Assembly: GCA_025966295.1 (NCBI GenBank)
Contig: JAOPVD010000153.1
Coordinates: 1-11,292, forward strand
Reading direction: 5' to 3'
Origin: Frankiales bacterium
Lineage (GTDB): Bacteria; Actinomycetota; Actinomycetes; Mycobacteriales; SCTD01
Length of the DNA stretch: 11,292 bases
The notes below the pieces were generated by a model. The model did no database searches. It worked only from the letters and a program-made list of their open reading frames with translations, and was not told the origin of the DNA. Each line of letters opens with the position of its first letter. Within the stretch, counting starts at the first letter, position 1. Position numbers and translations under genes: made by a program. Below, piece by piece: positions 6,341-11,197 of this stretch.

Positions 6341-6380
6341 CGCGTACGGCGACCCCGGCGGGCCAGGGTCGCCGTACGCG
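6341..6380. terminator. Perfect 15-bp inverted repeat between DsrE-like and XdhC-like genes
   Basis: The arms CGCGTACGGCGACCC (6341-6355) and its exact reverse complement (6366-6380) flank a 10-base loop. The stem begins eight bases after the DsrE-like stop. There is no T-run, so it could be a U-less actinobacterial terminator, an attenuator, or an mRNA 3'-end stabiliser or processing site that lowers expression of the two downstream genes relative to the DsrE-like gene. Confidence 0.6.
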
Positions 6381-6388
6381 GTGCTGCG

Positions 6389-6880
6389 TCAGACCGTCCA
6401 GGTGTTGAGCTGGAAGGCCTTCTCCCGCCAGGCGGTCAGCGCCGAGTCCAGGACGTCGAGGGGGTTGAACGCCTTGACACCCTCCATGAGGTCGTCCTCG
6501 CGCATCCCGTACAGCGCCCCCATCGCGAACCGGCAGGCGTACACGTGGGCGCCCTCGTCCATGAGGGTCCGGAGCTGCTTGTTCATCGAGAGGTTGCCGG
6601 GGAACCCCTCCGTGCCCACGGAGGGGTAGCCGCGGGTGGACGACGCGATGAGGACTGCCGGGCCGTACAGGATGATGTTGACGTCGAAGCCCTTGCGGCG
6701 CAGGCGGGTCGAGGTCAGCAGGTTGACCAGCGCCACCGAGCCCTCGAAGGGCACCGAGTGGATGAACACGTACGCCTTCTCGCCGGGCTCGGCCTGGACG
6801 TCCGGGAACACCTTCTCGCTGGTGTCGTAGAGCGTGTCGCCCTCTTGGGCCTTGTCGATGTTGTTGGTCTTCGTCGTCAT
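6389..6880 (-). CDS. DsrE-like protein, resembles MSMEG_0572/Sll0783 nitrogen-starvation family
   Basis: This 163-residue cytoplasmic protein has a DsrE/DsrF-type alpha/beta layout: a strand YVFIHSVPF, a helix GSVALVNLLTSTRL, a strand FDVNIILYGPAV, then a second half with a Cys in HVYACRFAMGALYG (Cys116). The C-terminus is PLDVLDSALTAWREKAFQLN followed by TWTV. The segments EGSVALVNLL, RKGFDVN, GPAV, FPGNL, KQLR and VYACRFA match my recollection of the MSMEG_0572/Sll0783 family found in Nit1C nitrilase clusters. I could not check this. The other Nit1C genes (nitrilase, radical SAM, GNAT, FAD oxidoreductase) are absent here. The function of this family is not established; DsrE relatives handle sulfur on a conserved Cys. 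The ATG at 6880 has TGGAGG eight bases upstream. It follows the 55-residue gene by 44 bases. Confidence 0.8.
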   Translation of the reverse strand: MTTKTNNIDKAQEGDTLYDTSEKVFPDVQAEPGEKAYVFIHSVPFEGSVALVNLLTSTRLRRKGFDVNIILYGPAVLIASSTRGYPSVGTEGFPGNLSMNKQLRTLMDEGAHVYACRFAMGALYGMREDDLMEGVKAFNPLDVLDSALTAWREKAFQLNTWTV

Positions 6881-6924
6881 GCTCCGTGCCTCCAGGTGCC
6901 GAAGGTTGATGCTCGGGCGTGCAG

Positions 6925-7092
6925 TCAGACAGCGGGGCCCTTGGCCTGCCCGGCCTCGTGCCAACTCTGCCGGTGGCTCGCCGGCAGCGCGTGGGCGAGC
7001 TTGGCCCGGAGCGGGTACGGGACGAGGGAGAGGACGGGCGCAGGCCCGATGCCTGCGGCACCGCCGCCGAGGACACCGATTCGCCGGGCCAC
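6925..7092 (-). CDS. 55-residue small protein heading the DsrE-like gene cluster
   Basis: This short gene starts at GTG 7092 with an excellent ribosome site, GAGGAG, five bases upstream. It begins MARRIGVLGGGAAGIGPAPV and ends with WHEAGQAKGPAV. The N-terminal half is hydrophobic and Gly/Ala-rich (residues 5-25) behind two arginines, so it could be a single membrane-associated helix. The GVLGGGAAG stretch also resembles a nucleotide-binding Gly loop, but the protein is too short for a Rossmann domain. The C-terminal half is polar with His and Trp. It is the first gene after the regulatory region facing the XRE-cupin gene and precedes the DsrE-like gene by 44 bases. Third positions are mostly G/C. 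I do not recognise it. A role as a small partner or leader product of the cluster is inference. Confidence 0.62.
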   Translation of the reverse strand: MARRIGVLGGGAAGIGPAPVLSLVPYPLRAKLAHALPASHRQSWHEAGQAKGPAV

Positions 7093-7110
7093 GTGGACTC
7101 CTCACGAGTG

Positions 7111-7151
7111 CAACATCGTTGAACATCGAGGATGTAGCGTCCACTATGTTG
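7111..7151. promoter_or_regulatory. Candidate operator of the XRE-cupin regulator
   Basis: Nested repeats fill this stretch between divergent genes. The heptamer AACATCG occurs twice (7112-7118 and 7122-7128), ten bases apart, i.e. one helical turn. ACATC-GAG-GATGT (7123-7135) is an inverted repeat, and an outer pair CAACAT (7111-7116) and ATGTTG (7146-7151) is almost concentric with it. A regulator bound here would cover the start region of the minus-strand cluster and any promoter for the regulator itself. TTGAAC at 7119 with CACTAT at 7142 (17-base spacer) is a possible plus-strand promoter. Confidence 0.5.
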
Positions 7152-7263
7152 GACACCCCCGGGGGGAACGTCAAGAGCCGCAGCGGACTTCGGGGCTGTG
7201 CAGGGGTGGGCGACCGCGAGCCACCGCGCGGGGGCTCGTTCGTGCCGAGAGGAAGGCCCGGAC

Positions 7264-7839
7264 GTGACCGACGAGCTGTCCCGCATCGTCACGAGCATCG
7301 GCCCCAAGGTCCGCACCCTGCGCAAGCAGTCCGGCCTGTCGCTGCAGCAGCTGGCCGAGCGCTCCGAGGTCTCGGCTGCGGCCATCCACAAGATCGAGCA
7401 GAGCGGCATGGTCCCGACGATCACCACGCTGCTGAAGGTGGCAGGGGCCCTCGGTCGCCCGGTGGGCTATTTCGTCGACGAGGCCAAGCATGCCTCCGAC
7501 CCCACGGTGTTCACCAAGGACGGCGACCAGCGTCCGGTCTACACCTCGCACGCCGGCATCGACCTGGCCGGCATCAGCGGCACCTACGGCCGGTTCTTCC
7601 TGGCCGGCGCCCGCGCCACCGTGGAGCCGGGGGCGAGCAGCGGCGACAAGCCGCTGGAGCACCCCGGCGAGGAGCTGGTGTACCTGCTCGAGGGCGAGCT
7701 GGAGTTCGTCGTCAACGAGCAGGTGTTCCGCCTCGAGCCGGGCGACTCGCTGCACTTCCGCAGCGTGCAGACGCACTTCTGGCGCAACCCGGGCAAGGTC
7801 AGCGCGACCGCCCTGTGGATGGCACTGCGCCCTCAGTAG
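7264..7839 (+). CDS. XRE-family transcriptional regulator with C-terminal cupin domain
   Basis: This 191-residue protein has two domains. Residues 12-66 form an XRE/Cro helix-turn-helix (KVRTLRKQSGLSLQQLAERS followed by AAAIHKIEQSG and PTITTLLKVAGALG). Residues ~112-190 form a cupin_2 barrel with the motifs HPGEELVYLLEGELEFVV (His133) and LEPGDSLHFRS...H171. Such HTH-cupin regulators usually sense a small metabolite or metal-bound ligand in the barrel and control a neighbouring operon. The GTG at 7264 follows GAGAGGAAGG at about eight bases; an upstream in-frame start at 7198 lacks a ribosome site and adds non-family sequence. It faces the small-protein/DsrE/XdhC-like/DUF1348 cluster across 171 bases containing nested repeats, so that cluster is the likely target. 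Whether it activates or represses cannot be told. Confidence 0.92.
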   Translation: MTDELSRIVTSIGPKVRTLRKQSGLSLQQLAERSEVSAAAIHKIEQSGMVPTITTLLKVAGALGRPVGYFVDEAKHASDPTVFTKDGDQRPVYTSHAGIDLAGISGTYGRFFLAGARATVEPGASSGDKPLEHPGEELVYLLEGELEFVVNEQVFRLEPGDSLHFRSVQTHFWRNPGKVSATALWMALRPQ

Positions 7840-7904
7840 GCGCGGGCCCTCCGGCAGCACCTTCTCGGGCGGCAAAGACGTCCGAAGCCTGGGCCCTCGC
7901 TTGC

Positions 7905-8186
7905 TCAGTCCTCGGCGATGTAGCCGGTCGCCGGGTCGATCATGCTCAGGAAGCTGCGGATGCTCTGTCGGTGCTCATCCTCGGGCGCTTCCGGGCCGGC
8001 ACTCGAACCGAACCCGTAGCCCTCGTTCGGACCGCTGATCCAGTCGTAGTCGGTGCCGCGGCCGCGGCGCACTGCGAAGGCCTCGCCATCGACGTTGAGG
8101 ACGTACAACAGCGGCCCGGGCTGGGAGCCCGGGCCCACATCGAGGCCGGGGACTGGCTCCACGGCACCGTCAGCGTCGTCGTCCAT
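7905..8186 (-). CDS. Small hypothetical protein, 93 residues
   Basis: I do not recognise this gene. The ATG at 8186 has a perfect AGGAGG six bases upstream, which makes it the start in preference to the longer frame to 8255. The N-terminal third is acidic and Gly/Pro-rich (MDDDADGAVEPVPG). It is followed by a probable beta hairpin, LLYVLNVDGEAFAV, and a polar RRGRGTDYDW segment. The C-terminus SIRSFLSMIDPATGYIAED looks helical and conserved. There is no membrane segment or signal peptide. It is convergent with the XRE-cupin gene, 65 bases apart. The gap contains GGGCCC-centred imperfect repeats (7840-7849 and 7891-7900) that could fold but are not convincing as a terminator. Its promoter region contains the palindrome AACATGTT at 8200-8207. 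Confidence 0.7.
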   Translation of the reverse strand: MDDDADGAVEPVPGLDVGPGSQPGPLLYVLNVDGEAFAVRRGRGTDYDWISGPNEGYGFGSSAGPEAPEDEHRQSIRSFLSMIDPATGYIAED

Positions 8187-8263
8187 AGCGCCCCTCCTGA
8201 ACATGTTGGGAGCGGTCCCACTCAGCAGGTCGGGAGCGGCCCTTCCTCCGACCACTCCATCAG

Positions 8264-8484
8264 ATGCGCGGGTCCACGATTGTCCCGACTCTTGTGACCT
8301 TGGCCGTCGCCCTAGTACTCAGCGCAGTGACACGCCGTCGGCGGCTCGTTACGTACAGACTCTTGAGACCTCACGACACCCTGACTTGGAGTGCGCCCTG
8401 CATGCAGCGAAGGTGCGGGCCGCTGCACTGCTGCAAGAGGGGTACCGACCTCGCGAATATGCGCTCGGCTGGGACCACCCGTAG
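8264..8484 (+). pseudogene. Possible frameshifted remnant of a small membrane-anchored protein
   Basis: Two adjacent frames look protein-like in succession. The first, from ATG 8264, reads MRGSTIVPTLVTLAVALVLS and then AVTRRRRL: one membrane helix followed by basic residues. It then turns into a Cys/Arg-rich tail. From about 8335 a different frame takes over, with ARYVQTLETSRHPDLECAL, AAKVRAAALLQEGYRPREYA and LGWDHP before TAG at 8482-8484. That frame has no good start of its own. A one-base indel near 8335-8350 would join them into a roughly 75-residue product. No ribosome site or leaderless -10 precedes 8264. This reading is tentative. Confidence 0.3.
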
Positions 8485-8490
8485 GGGCTG

Positions 8491-8508
8491 CTCTCAACAT
8501 GCTGAGAG
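8491..8508. terminator. 18-base palindrome between convergent frames
   Basis: CTCTCA-ACATGC-TGAGAG has perfect 6-bp arms, and the CATG core is also symmetric, leaving only one mismatched pair. It lies six bases after the remnant's TAG and six before the stop of the minus-strand 8515 gene. A bidirectional terminator is possible, though there is no T-run. Confidence 0.35.
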
Positions 8509-8514
8509 GCGGCG

Positions 8515-8787
8515 CTAGACGCCGTCGTCCTGGGGAGGTTGCCGCTTGCTCGCTCGCTTCGGCGAGAACGCAGCAACGGCAAACGCCAGGGCGACTAGTC
8601 CGTTGCCGGGATTCAGCCCAGAGCCTCCGCCCAGTGAGATACGGGGGATGAAGCCAGCAACCACTAGCCCGATGATGATCACACCGAGCGCCTGCAGCGT
8701 CGTCATGGCGGGCAGCCAGGACCACGTCGGCCAGTCACGGCCGAGCACCCAATCGTCCAGGCCTCGCACGCTTCGGTTGCGCTTCAC
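8515..8787 (-). CDS. Small two-helix membrane protein, 90 residues
   Basis: The protein starts with a basic, Trp-containing stretch (MKRNRSVRGLDDWVLGRDWP). Two hydrophobic helices follow (about 30-48, LQALGVIIIGLVVAGFIP, and about 62-75, GLVALAFAVAAF), joined by a Gly-rich loop GGGSGLNPGNG, then a basic C-terminus KRASKRQPP. I do not recognise a family. The GTG start is supported by TAGGCT exactly six bases upstream and the lack of a Shine-Dalgarno, i.e. a leaderless transcript. Third codon positions contain more A/T than in the left part of the window. It is divergent from the broken gene at 8863. Confidence 0.6.
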   Translation of the reverse strand: MKRNRSVRGLDDWVLGRDWPTWSWLPAMTTLQALGVIIIGLVVAGFIPRISLGGGSGLNPGNGLVALAFAVAAFSPKRASKRQPPQDDGV

Positions 8788-8793
8788 ACACCG

Positions 8794-8799
8794 AGCCTA
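8794..8799 (-). promoter_or_regulatory. -10 element TAGGCT, leaderless, for the 8515-8787 gene
   Basis: On the minus strand TAGGCT is followed by six bases (CGGTGT) and the GTG at 8787. This matches the geometry of the other leaderless starts in the window. Confidence 0.55.
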
Positions 8800-8862
8800 T
8801 GCGGCGTTCCTCTCTGTCCAGTTTCGAGCCGAATGGCCCCCGGCTACGCGATGATGGGCAAC

Positions 8863-9240
8863 ATGAGGACCCTGCACGCCCGGGAGGTCGCGTGCGGGAT
8901 TACCGCGGTTGCCACTGTCACGGCCGGGCTCGGGGTATGTGCCGTCAGCGGTCTGCGCTCCGAACATGACGCACGAGCGGCTGCTGTCGATGGCTTCCAA
9001 GCGCAAAGCGGTCTCGCCAACGTCGATGTGGTGCGCTCGTATGTGTCCGACAGCTGCGCGGTGGTGCAGCTGCAACACCCAGCCATGAAGTACGGGGTCA
9101 CGTAAGTGGCTTTGAGCAACGTGGATGGCCACTGGCAGGTGAGGGTGATCCAAGACGAGGACAGGGGGATCTCGTTCGATCCTGACGACGTGGACGGAGG
9201 ATGCCAGGACATCCTCCGCGCGGGCGGCCGTCGGCGGTAG
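8863..9240 (+). pseudogene. Membrane-anchored hypothetical protein broken by in-frame TAA
   Basis: The frame from ATG 8863 (or 8833/8851) encodes an N-terminal anchor helix (GITAVATVTAGLGVCAVSGL), an extracytoplasmic-looking segment with ANVDVVRSYVSDSCAVVQLQ, and HPAMKYGVT. It then meets TAA at 9103-9105. The same frame continues at once with VALSNVDGHWQVRVIQDEDR, GISFDPDDVDGGCQDIL and a basic end at TAG 9238-9240. The second part is protein-like and joins naturally, with a strand before and after the stop. This suggests a nonsense change in a gene of about 125 codons. The stop is followed directly by GTG, so reinitiation or readthrough could still yield the second half. I do not recognise a family. 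The gene would be translated outward if the helix acts as a signal anchor. Confidence 0.55.
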
Positions 9241-9301
9241 CTCGACCATCCCTGTGCGACTCAGCACCTGTTCGGGCGAAGATGCGGCGTTCTATGTCGC
9301 A

Positions 9302-9307
9302 TACGAT
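9302..9307 (+). promoter_or_regulatory. -10 element TACGAT, leaderless, for the 9314 gene
   Basis: TACGAT is followed by six bases and GTG at 9314, favouring this start over the in-frame GTG at 9254. The element is embedded in a perfect palindrome (9303-9321). Confidence 0.5.
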
Positions 9308-9321
9308 CACGCCGTGATCGT
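9303..9321. promoter_or_regulatory. Perfect 19-base palindrome over -10 and start codon
   Basis: ACGATCACG-C-CGTGATCGT has 9-bp perfect arms about a single central base. It covers most of the -10 hexamer, the inferred transcription start and the GTG start codon, the ideal place for a repressor to block transcription. It could also fold at the very 5' end of a leaderless mRNA if transcription began further upstream. Confidence 0.45.
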
Positions 9322-9613
9322 CCTCGCCGCCGCTTTGGTTCTGGCAGCTGGATTGGTCGTGGGCGACCTGTGGCTGGCCTGGTGGGCCTTAGGCGGCGGC
9401 GTGGCGGGAGTAGTCGCGGGTCTGGCCTTGGCCCCCTTGGCGTTCCTCGTGGCTCATCGCATCTGGCTCTTCGCGTCACTCCTACTCTGGGACGGAGGGT
9501 CGATACGCCAGGCCAAGCGCCGTCTCCAAGAGGCCAAGGCGAGTCGTCGTCGACTCGCGACACTCAGGGCGCGAGCGGAGATCGCCCTGTTGCGACGTAA
9601 CCGACGCATGTAG
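9314..9613 (+). CDS. Small membrane protein with basic C-terminal coiled region, 99 residues
   Basis: From GTG 9314 the protein opens directly with a membrane helix (MIVLAAALVLAAGLVVGDLW). A second long hydrophobic region follows (ALGGGVAGVVAGLALAPLAF then a possible third helix, IWLFASLLLW). It ends in a highly basic, helical tail rich in Arg/Lys and Ala (about residues 66-99, RQAKRRLQEAKASRRRLATL onward). The tail could form a coiled coil or bind nucleic acid or anionic lipid; no family is recognised. A longer start at GTG 9254 would add 20 residues but has neither ribosome site nor promoter geometry. It ends 27 bases from the convergent 9641 gene. Confidence 0.6.
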   Translation: MIVLAAALVLAAGLVVGDLWLAWWALGGGVAGVVAGLALAPLAFLVAHRIWLFASLLLWDGGSIRQAKRRLQEAKASRRRLATLRARAEIALLRRNRRM

Positions 9614-9640
9614 CACGCGCGCATGAGCGGACAGGCGGCG

Positions 9641-9976
9641 CTACTTGAGGGTTCCCTGCCGTTCCTTGCCGGTGTCGAAGTGGCGGTCGAGGTAGTCCTC
9701 GGGCTGCATGTCGCTGTCGCGGATGAGGGAGAACACCTCAGTCCCGTCGCCCGGCGCATCGAAGAGCTGGAAGCCCTGCTGCAGCGAGAGCACCTCGGCG
9801 GGCGGGTCCCACTGCGCGACGTATGACGCGGCGTCGGCAGCGGCCCTGCGGAAGGCGTCCGCATAGGAGTGCGACCGCCACAGGGTGATGCGTTCTTCGT
9901 AGCAGCGCTGGCCTTCCTCCCACGGGGTGCCGATCACTGTCCTGACCGCGATCCAGCCCAAGTCGCTCTCTGTCAC
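9641..9976 (-). CDS. DUF4288-like protein, 111 residues
   Basis: The sequence carries a pattern I associate with actinobacterial DUF4288-type proteins: CYEERITLWRSHSYADAFRR near residues 25-44, an Ala-rich helix AAADAASYVAQW, then LSLQQGFQLFDAPGDGTEV. FSLIRDSDMQPEDYLDRHFD with TGKERQ closes the domain. The biochemical role of the family is unknown. The protein is soluble and has no signal peptide. The GTG start at 9976 is preceded by TAGGGT at exactly six bases and no Shine-Dalgarno, indicating a leaderless message. An ATG five bases upstream is out of frame (ATGGCGTGA) and stops at once. Codon third positions are less G/C-biased than in the left part of the window. Confidence 0.65.
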   Translation of the reverse strand: MTESDLGWIAVRTVIGTPWEEGQRCYEERITLWRSHSYADAFRRAAADAASYVAQWDPPAEVLSLQQGFQLFDAPGDGTEVFSLIRDSDMQPEDYLDRHFDTGKERQGTLK

Positions 9977-9982
9977 GCCATG

Positions 9983-9988
9983 ACCCTA
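9983..9988 (-). promoter_or_regulatory. -10 element TAGGGT, leaderless, for the DUF4288-like gene
   Basis: On the minus strand TAGGGT is followed by six bases (CATGGC) and the GTG at 9976. Confidence 0.55.
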
Positions 9989-10051
9989 GGCCTGTCGGGG
10001 CAGGTGCGGTGCACGCTGCTCAGAGGCGGCCCTCCCTGATCGCCCTCTCGG

Positions 10052-10297
10052 TCAGGGTGAGCGGCGCTTGCGCAGCCAAGCGAACAGCAGCGTGAACGGC
10101 GACCCACCAACGGCTAGTTCACTAGGAGCGCTGCGGTGGTCGCGTCGAGCATCGGCCCACGCGTCATCGGTGCTAGTCCGCTGATCGCGGTAGTGAAGGT
10201 ATGACGTAGCGACGATCACGGCCAGCACGACCACCACACTGAGCCGGCTGATGCCCGCGAGGCTAGATGCCGTTCGAAGCGCGAACCAACTGAGCAC
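10052..10297 (-). CDS. Small hypothetical single-helix membrane protein, 81 residues
   Basis: The frame from GTG 10297 gives a short N-terminal segment, then one strong membrane helix (RLSVVVVLAVIVATSYL, about 18-34). A charged region follows (HYRDQRTSTDDAWADARRDH, about 35-54), and a second weaker hydrophobic patch (SPFTLLFAWL) precedes KRRSP. No family is recognised. Neither a good ribosome site nor the TANNNT-N6 geometry precedes the GTG; a start within the run of GTG codons at the helix is possible. Just past its stop, CCCTGA...TCAGGG (about 10033-10056) could form a weak hairpin. It is divergent from the 10375 gene. Confidence 0.45.
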   Translation of the reverse strand: MLSWFALRTASSLAGISRLSVVVVLAVIVATSYLHYRDQRTSTDDAWADARRDHRSAPSELAVGGSPFTLLFAWLRKRRSP

Positions 10298-10362
10298 GAT
10301 GAAGGGCGCTTCCAGACTTGCGGAGGCGGCTACTAGTGTCGGCGCCTCTCTGGCGGACGACG

Positions 10363-10368
10363 TAGGGT
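10363..10368 (+). promoter_or_regulatory. -10 element TAGGGT, leaderless, for the 10375 gene
   Basis: TAGGGT is followed by six bases (CAGTGA) and GTG at 10375. Confidence 0.55.
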
Positions 10369-10374
10369 CAGTGA

Positions 10375-10575
10375 GTGCACGACTGGCGGTCGACGCTCGC
10401 GATGTGGGCGATCGGCCTGGGGCTACCGCTGAGTGCTATCTGGTTGTTGCCGTCCCCTGACGCGCTGGGCCATTGGTCGATCTGGGTTGCTCTGTTTCTC
10501 CTGGTCTGCGCAATTTCCCTTGGTGCCATGAAAATGGTCGACAACGTCACGCGGCGACCCAAGGATGGCCAGTAG
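10375..10575 (+). CDS. Small two-helix membrane protein, 66 residues
   Basis: The product has a short polar start (MHDWRST). A helix follows (LAMWAIGLGLPLSAIWLL, about 8-25), then a loop PSPDALGHW, a second helix (WVALFLLVCAISLGAMKM, about 37-54) and a basic tail (NVTRRPKDGQ). No family is recognised. The GTG start is defined by the upstream TAGGGT-N6 module, with no Shine-Dalgarno. It ends 46 bases before the next plus-strand gene, which has its own promoter of the same type, so they are probably separate transcripts. Confidence 0.58.
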   Translation: MHDWRSTLAMWAIGLGLPLSAIWLLPSPDALGHWSIWVALFLLVCAISLGAMKMVDNVTRRPKDGQ

Positions 10576-10609
10576 GCCGGCAGGCTAGGGGCCGTTAGCG
10601 CCTACTTCG

Positions 10610-10615
10610 TAGGGT
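10610..10615 (+). promoter_or_regulatory. -10 element TAGGGT, leaderless, for the 10622 gene
   Basis: TAGGGT is followed by six bases (GACGTC) and ATG at 10622. Confidence 0.55.
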
Positions 10616-10621
10616 GACGTC

Positions 10622-11128
10622 ATGGAGGGTCAGCCCTGGTTCGGCCGGGTCGCCATGGGTGTTGCGCCTGATGCGCCCAAGGCGGTTCTCGCCGAGCTGA
10701 TCCGCATGCTCGACGCCGTCTCTCCCGCTGGCTGGACCCCGAGCGCAGTCATGCCATCGACAGCGGCCACGGCTGCGCAGCGGACGTCGAGATCCGACTG
10801 GCGCAACGTTGACCGGCCGGACCACGACGTCGAGCTCATCATCAGTGATGAAGCGGTGGTCTTCTGGCTCGGCACGCAGGAGCATGTGTATCCGAACGAC
10901 GCAACGCCGGATCGGCCGTGGACGACTGTGATAGTCGACGCCGCAGCCGCGATCATCCGAGGCCAGTACACAGTGAAGCAAACCCTCCGTTGGGGCCACG
11001 TGGCTCGTTCACATCTACTCGACAACGTGACCGGACGCAGGCTGTCGGAGACCGGCACTTTGCTAGCCCTAGTTCCCGGGCCGTCACGACGACAGCGCAC
11101 CAGCGTCGACTTCGGCTGCCGCGCCTAG
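10622..11128 (+). CDS. Unrecognised soluble protein, 168 residues
   Basis: I do not recognise this protein. The N-terminus MEGQPWFGRVAMGV leads into an amphipathic helix, APKAVLAELIRMLDAV. A polar linker with GWTPSAVMPSTAATAAQR follows. A mixed region (HDVELIISDEAVVFWLGTQE, about 67-86, then RPWTTVIVDAAAAIIRGQY, about 97-115) looks like alternating strands and helices. The C-terminus is basic and probably disordered (GPSRRQRTSVDFGCRA). VELIISDEAVVFWLG followed by PWTTVIVDAAAAII resembles small alpha/beta immunity-like or sensor folds, but I would not assign one. The ATG is preceded by TAGGGT at six bases, so it is probably leaderless. Third positions carry more A/T than core genes of the window. 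Confidence 0.62.
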   Translation: MEGQPWFGRVAMGVAPDAPKAVLAELIRMLDAVSPAGWTPSAVMPSTAATAAQRTSRSDWRNVDRPDHDVELIISDEAVVFWLGTQEHVYPNDATPDRPWTTVIVDAAAAIIRGQYTVKQTLRWGHVARSHLLDNVTGRRLSETGTLLALVPGPSRRQRTSVDFGCRA

Positions 11129-11185
11129 CACCAGGCTGTCGAGGACGGCCCTTCGCGTCGTCTCAGCCAGGAACTGGTGGCTTGC

Positions 11186-11191
11186 AATGAT
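11186..11191 (+). promoter_or_regulatory. Weak -10-like AATGAT before the last gene
   Basis: AATGAT is followed by six bases and ATG at 11198. It deviates from TANNNT only at the first base, so it is a weaker member of the leaderless set. Confidence 0.3.
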
Positions 11192-11197
11192 GCGTGC

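Larger units (their letters stand above)
8187..8514. other. 328-base stretch without an intact gene
   Basis: The left end holds the upstream region of the 7905-8186 gene, with AACATGTT and two copies of GGGAGCGG (near 8208 and 8231). The middle and right hold a probable frameshifted gene remnant (8264-8484, listed separately). CTCTCAACATGCTGAGAG (8491-8508), an almost perfect 18-base palindrome, lies between convergent reading frames. I see no RNA gene or mobile element. Confidence 0.5.

Noticed and set aside
7198..7263. Upstream extension of the XRE-cupin protein
   Set aside because: The extra 22 residues fall outside the family and no ribosome site precedes 7198, whereas GAGAGGAAGG precedes the GTG at 7264.
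8312..8725. 137-codon minus-strand open frame
   Set aside because: Cys/Arg/His-rich composition, overlaps the 8515-8787 gene in another frame, and has no start signal.
10251..10460. 69-codon plus-strand open frame
   Set aside because: It overlaps the better supported 10375 gene and the 10052 gene, and lacks both a ribosome site and the leaderless module.
10595..11100. Minus-strand frames opposite the 10622 gene
   Set aside because: Arg-rich shadows without start signals; the plus-strand gene has a TAGGGT-N6-ATG start and a balanced composition.
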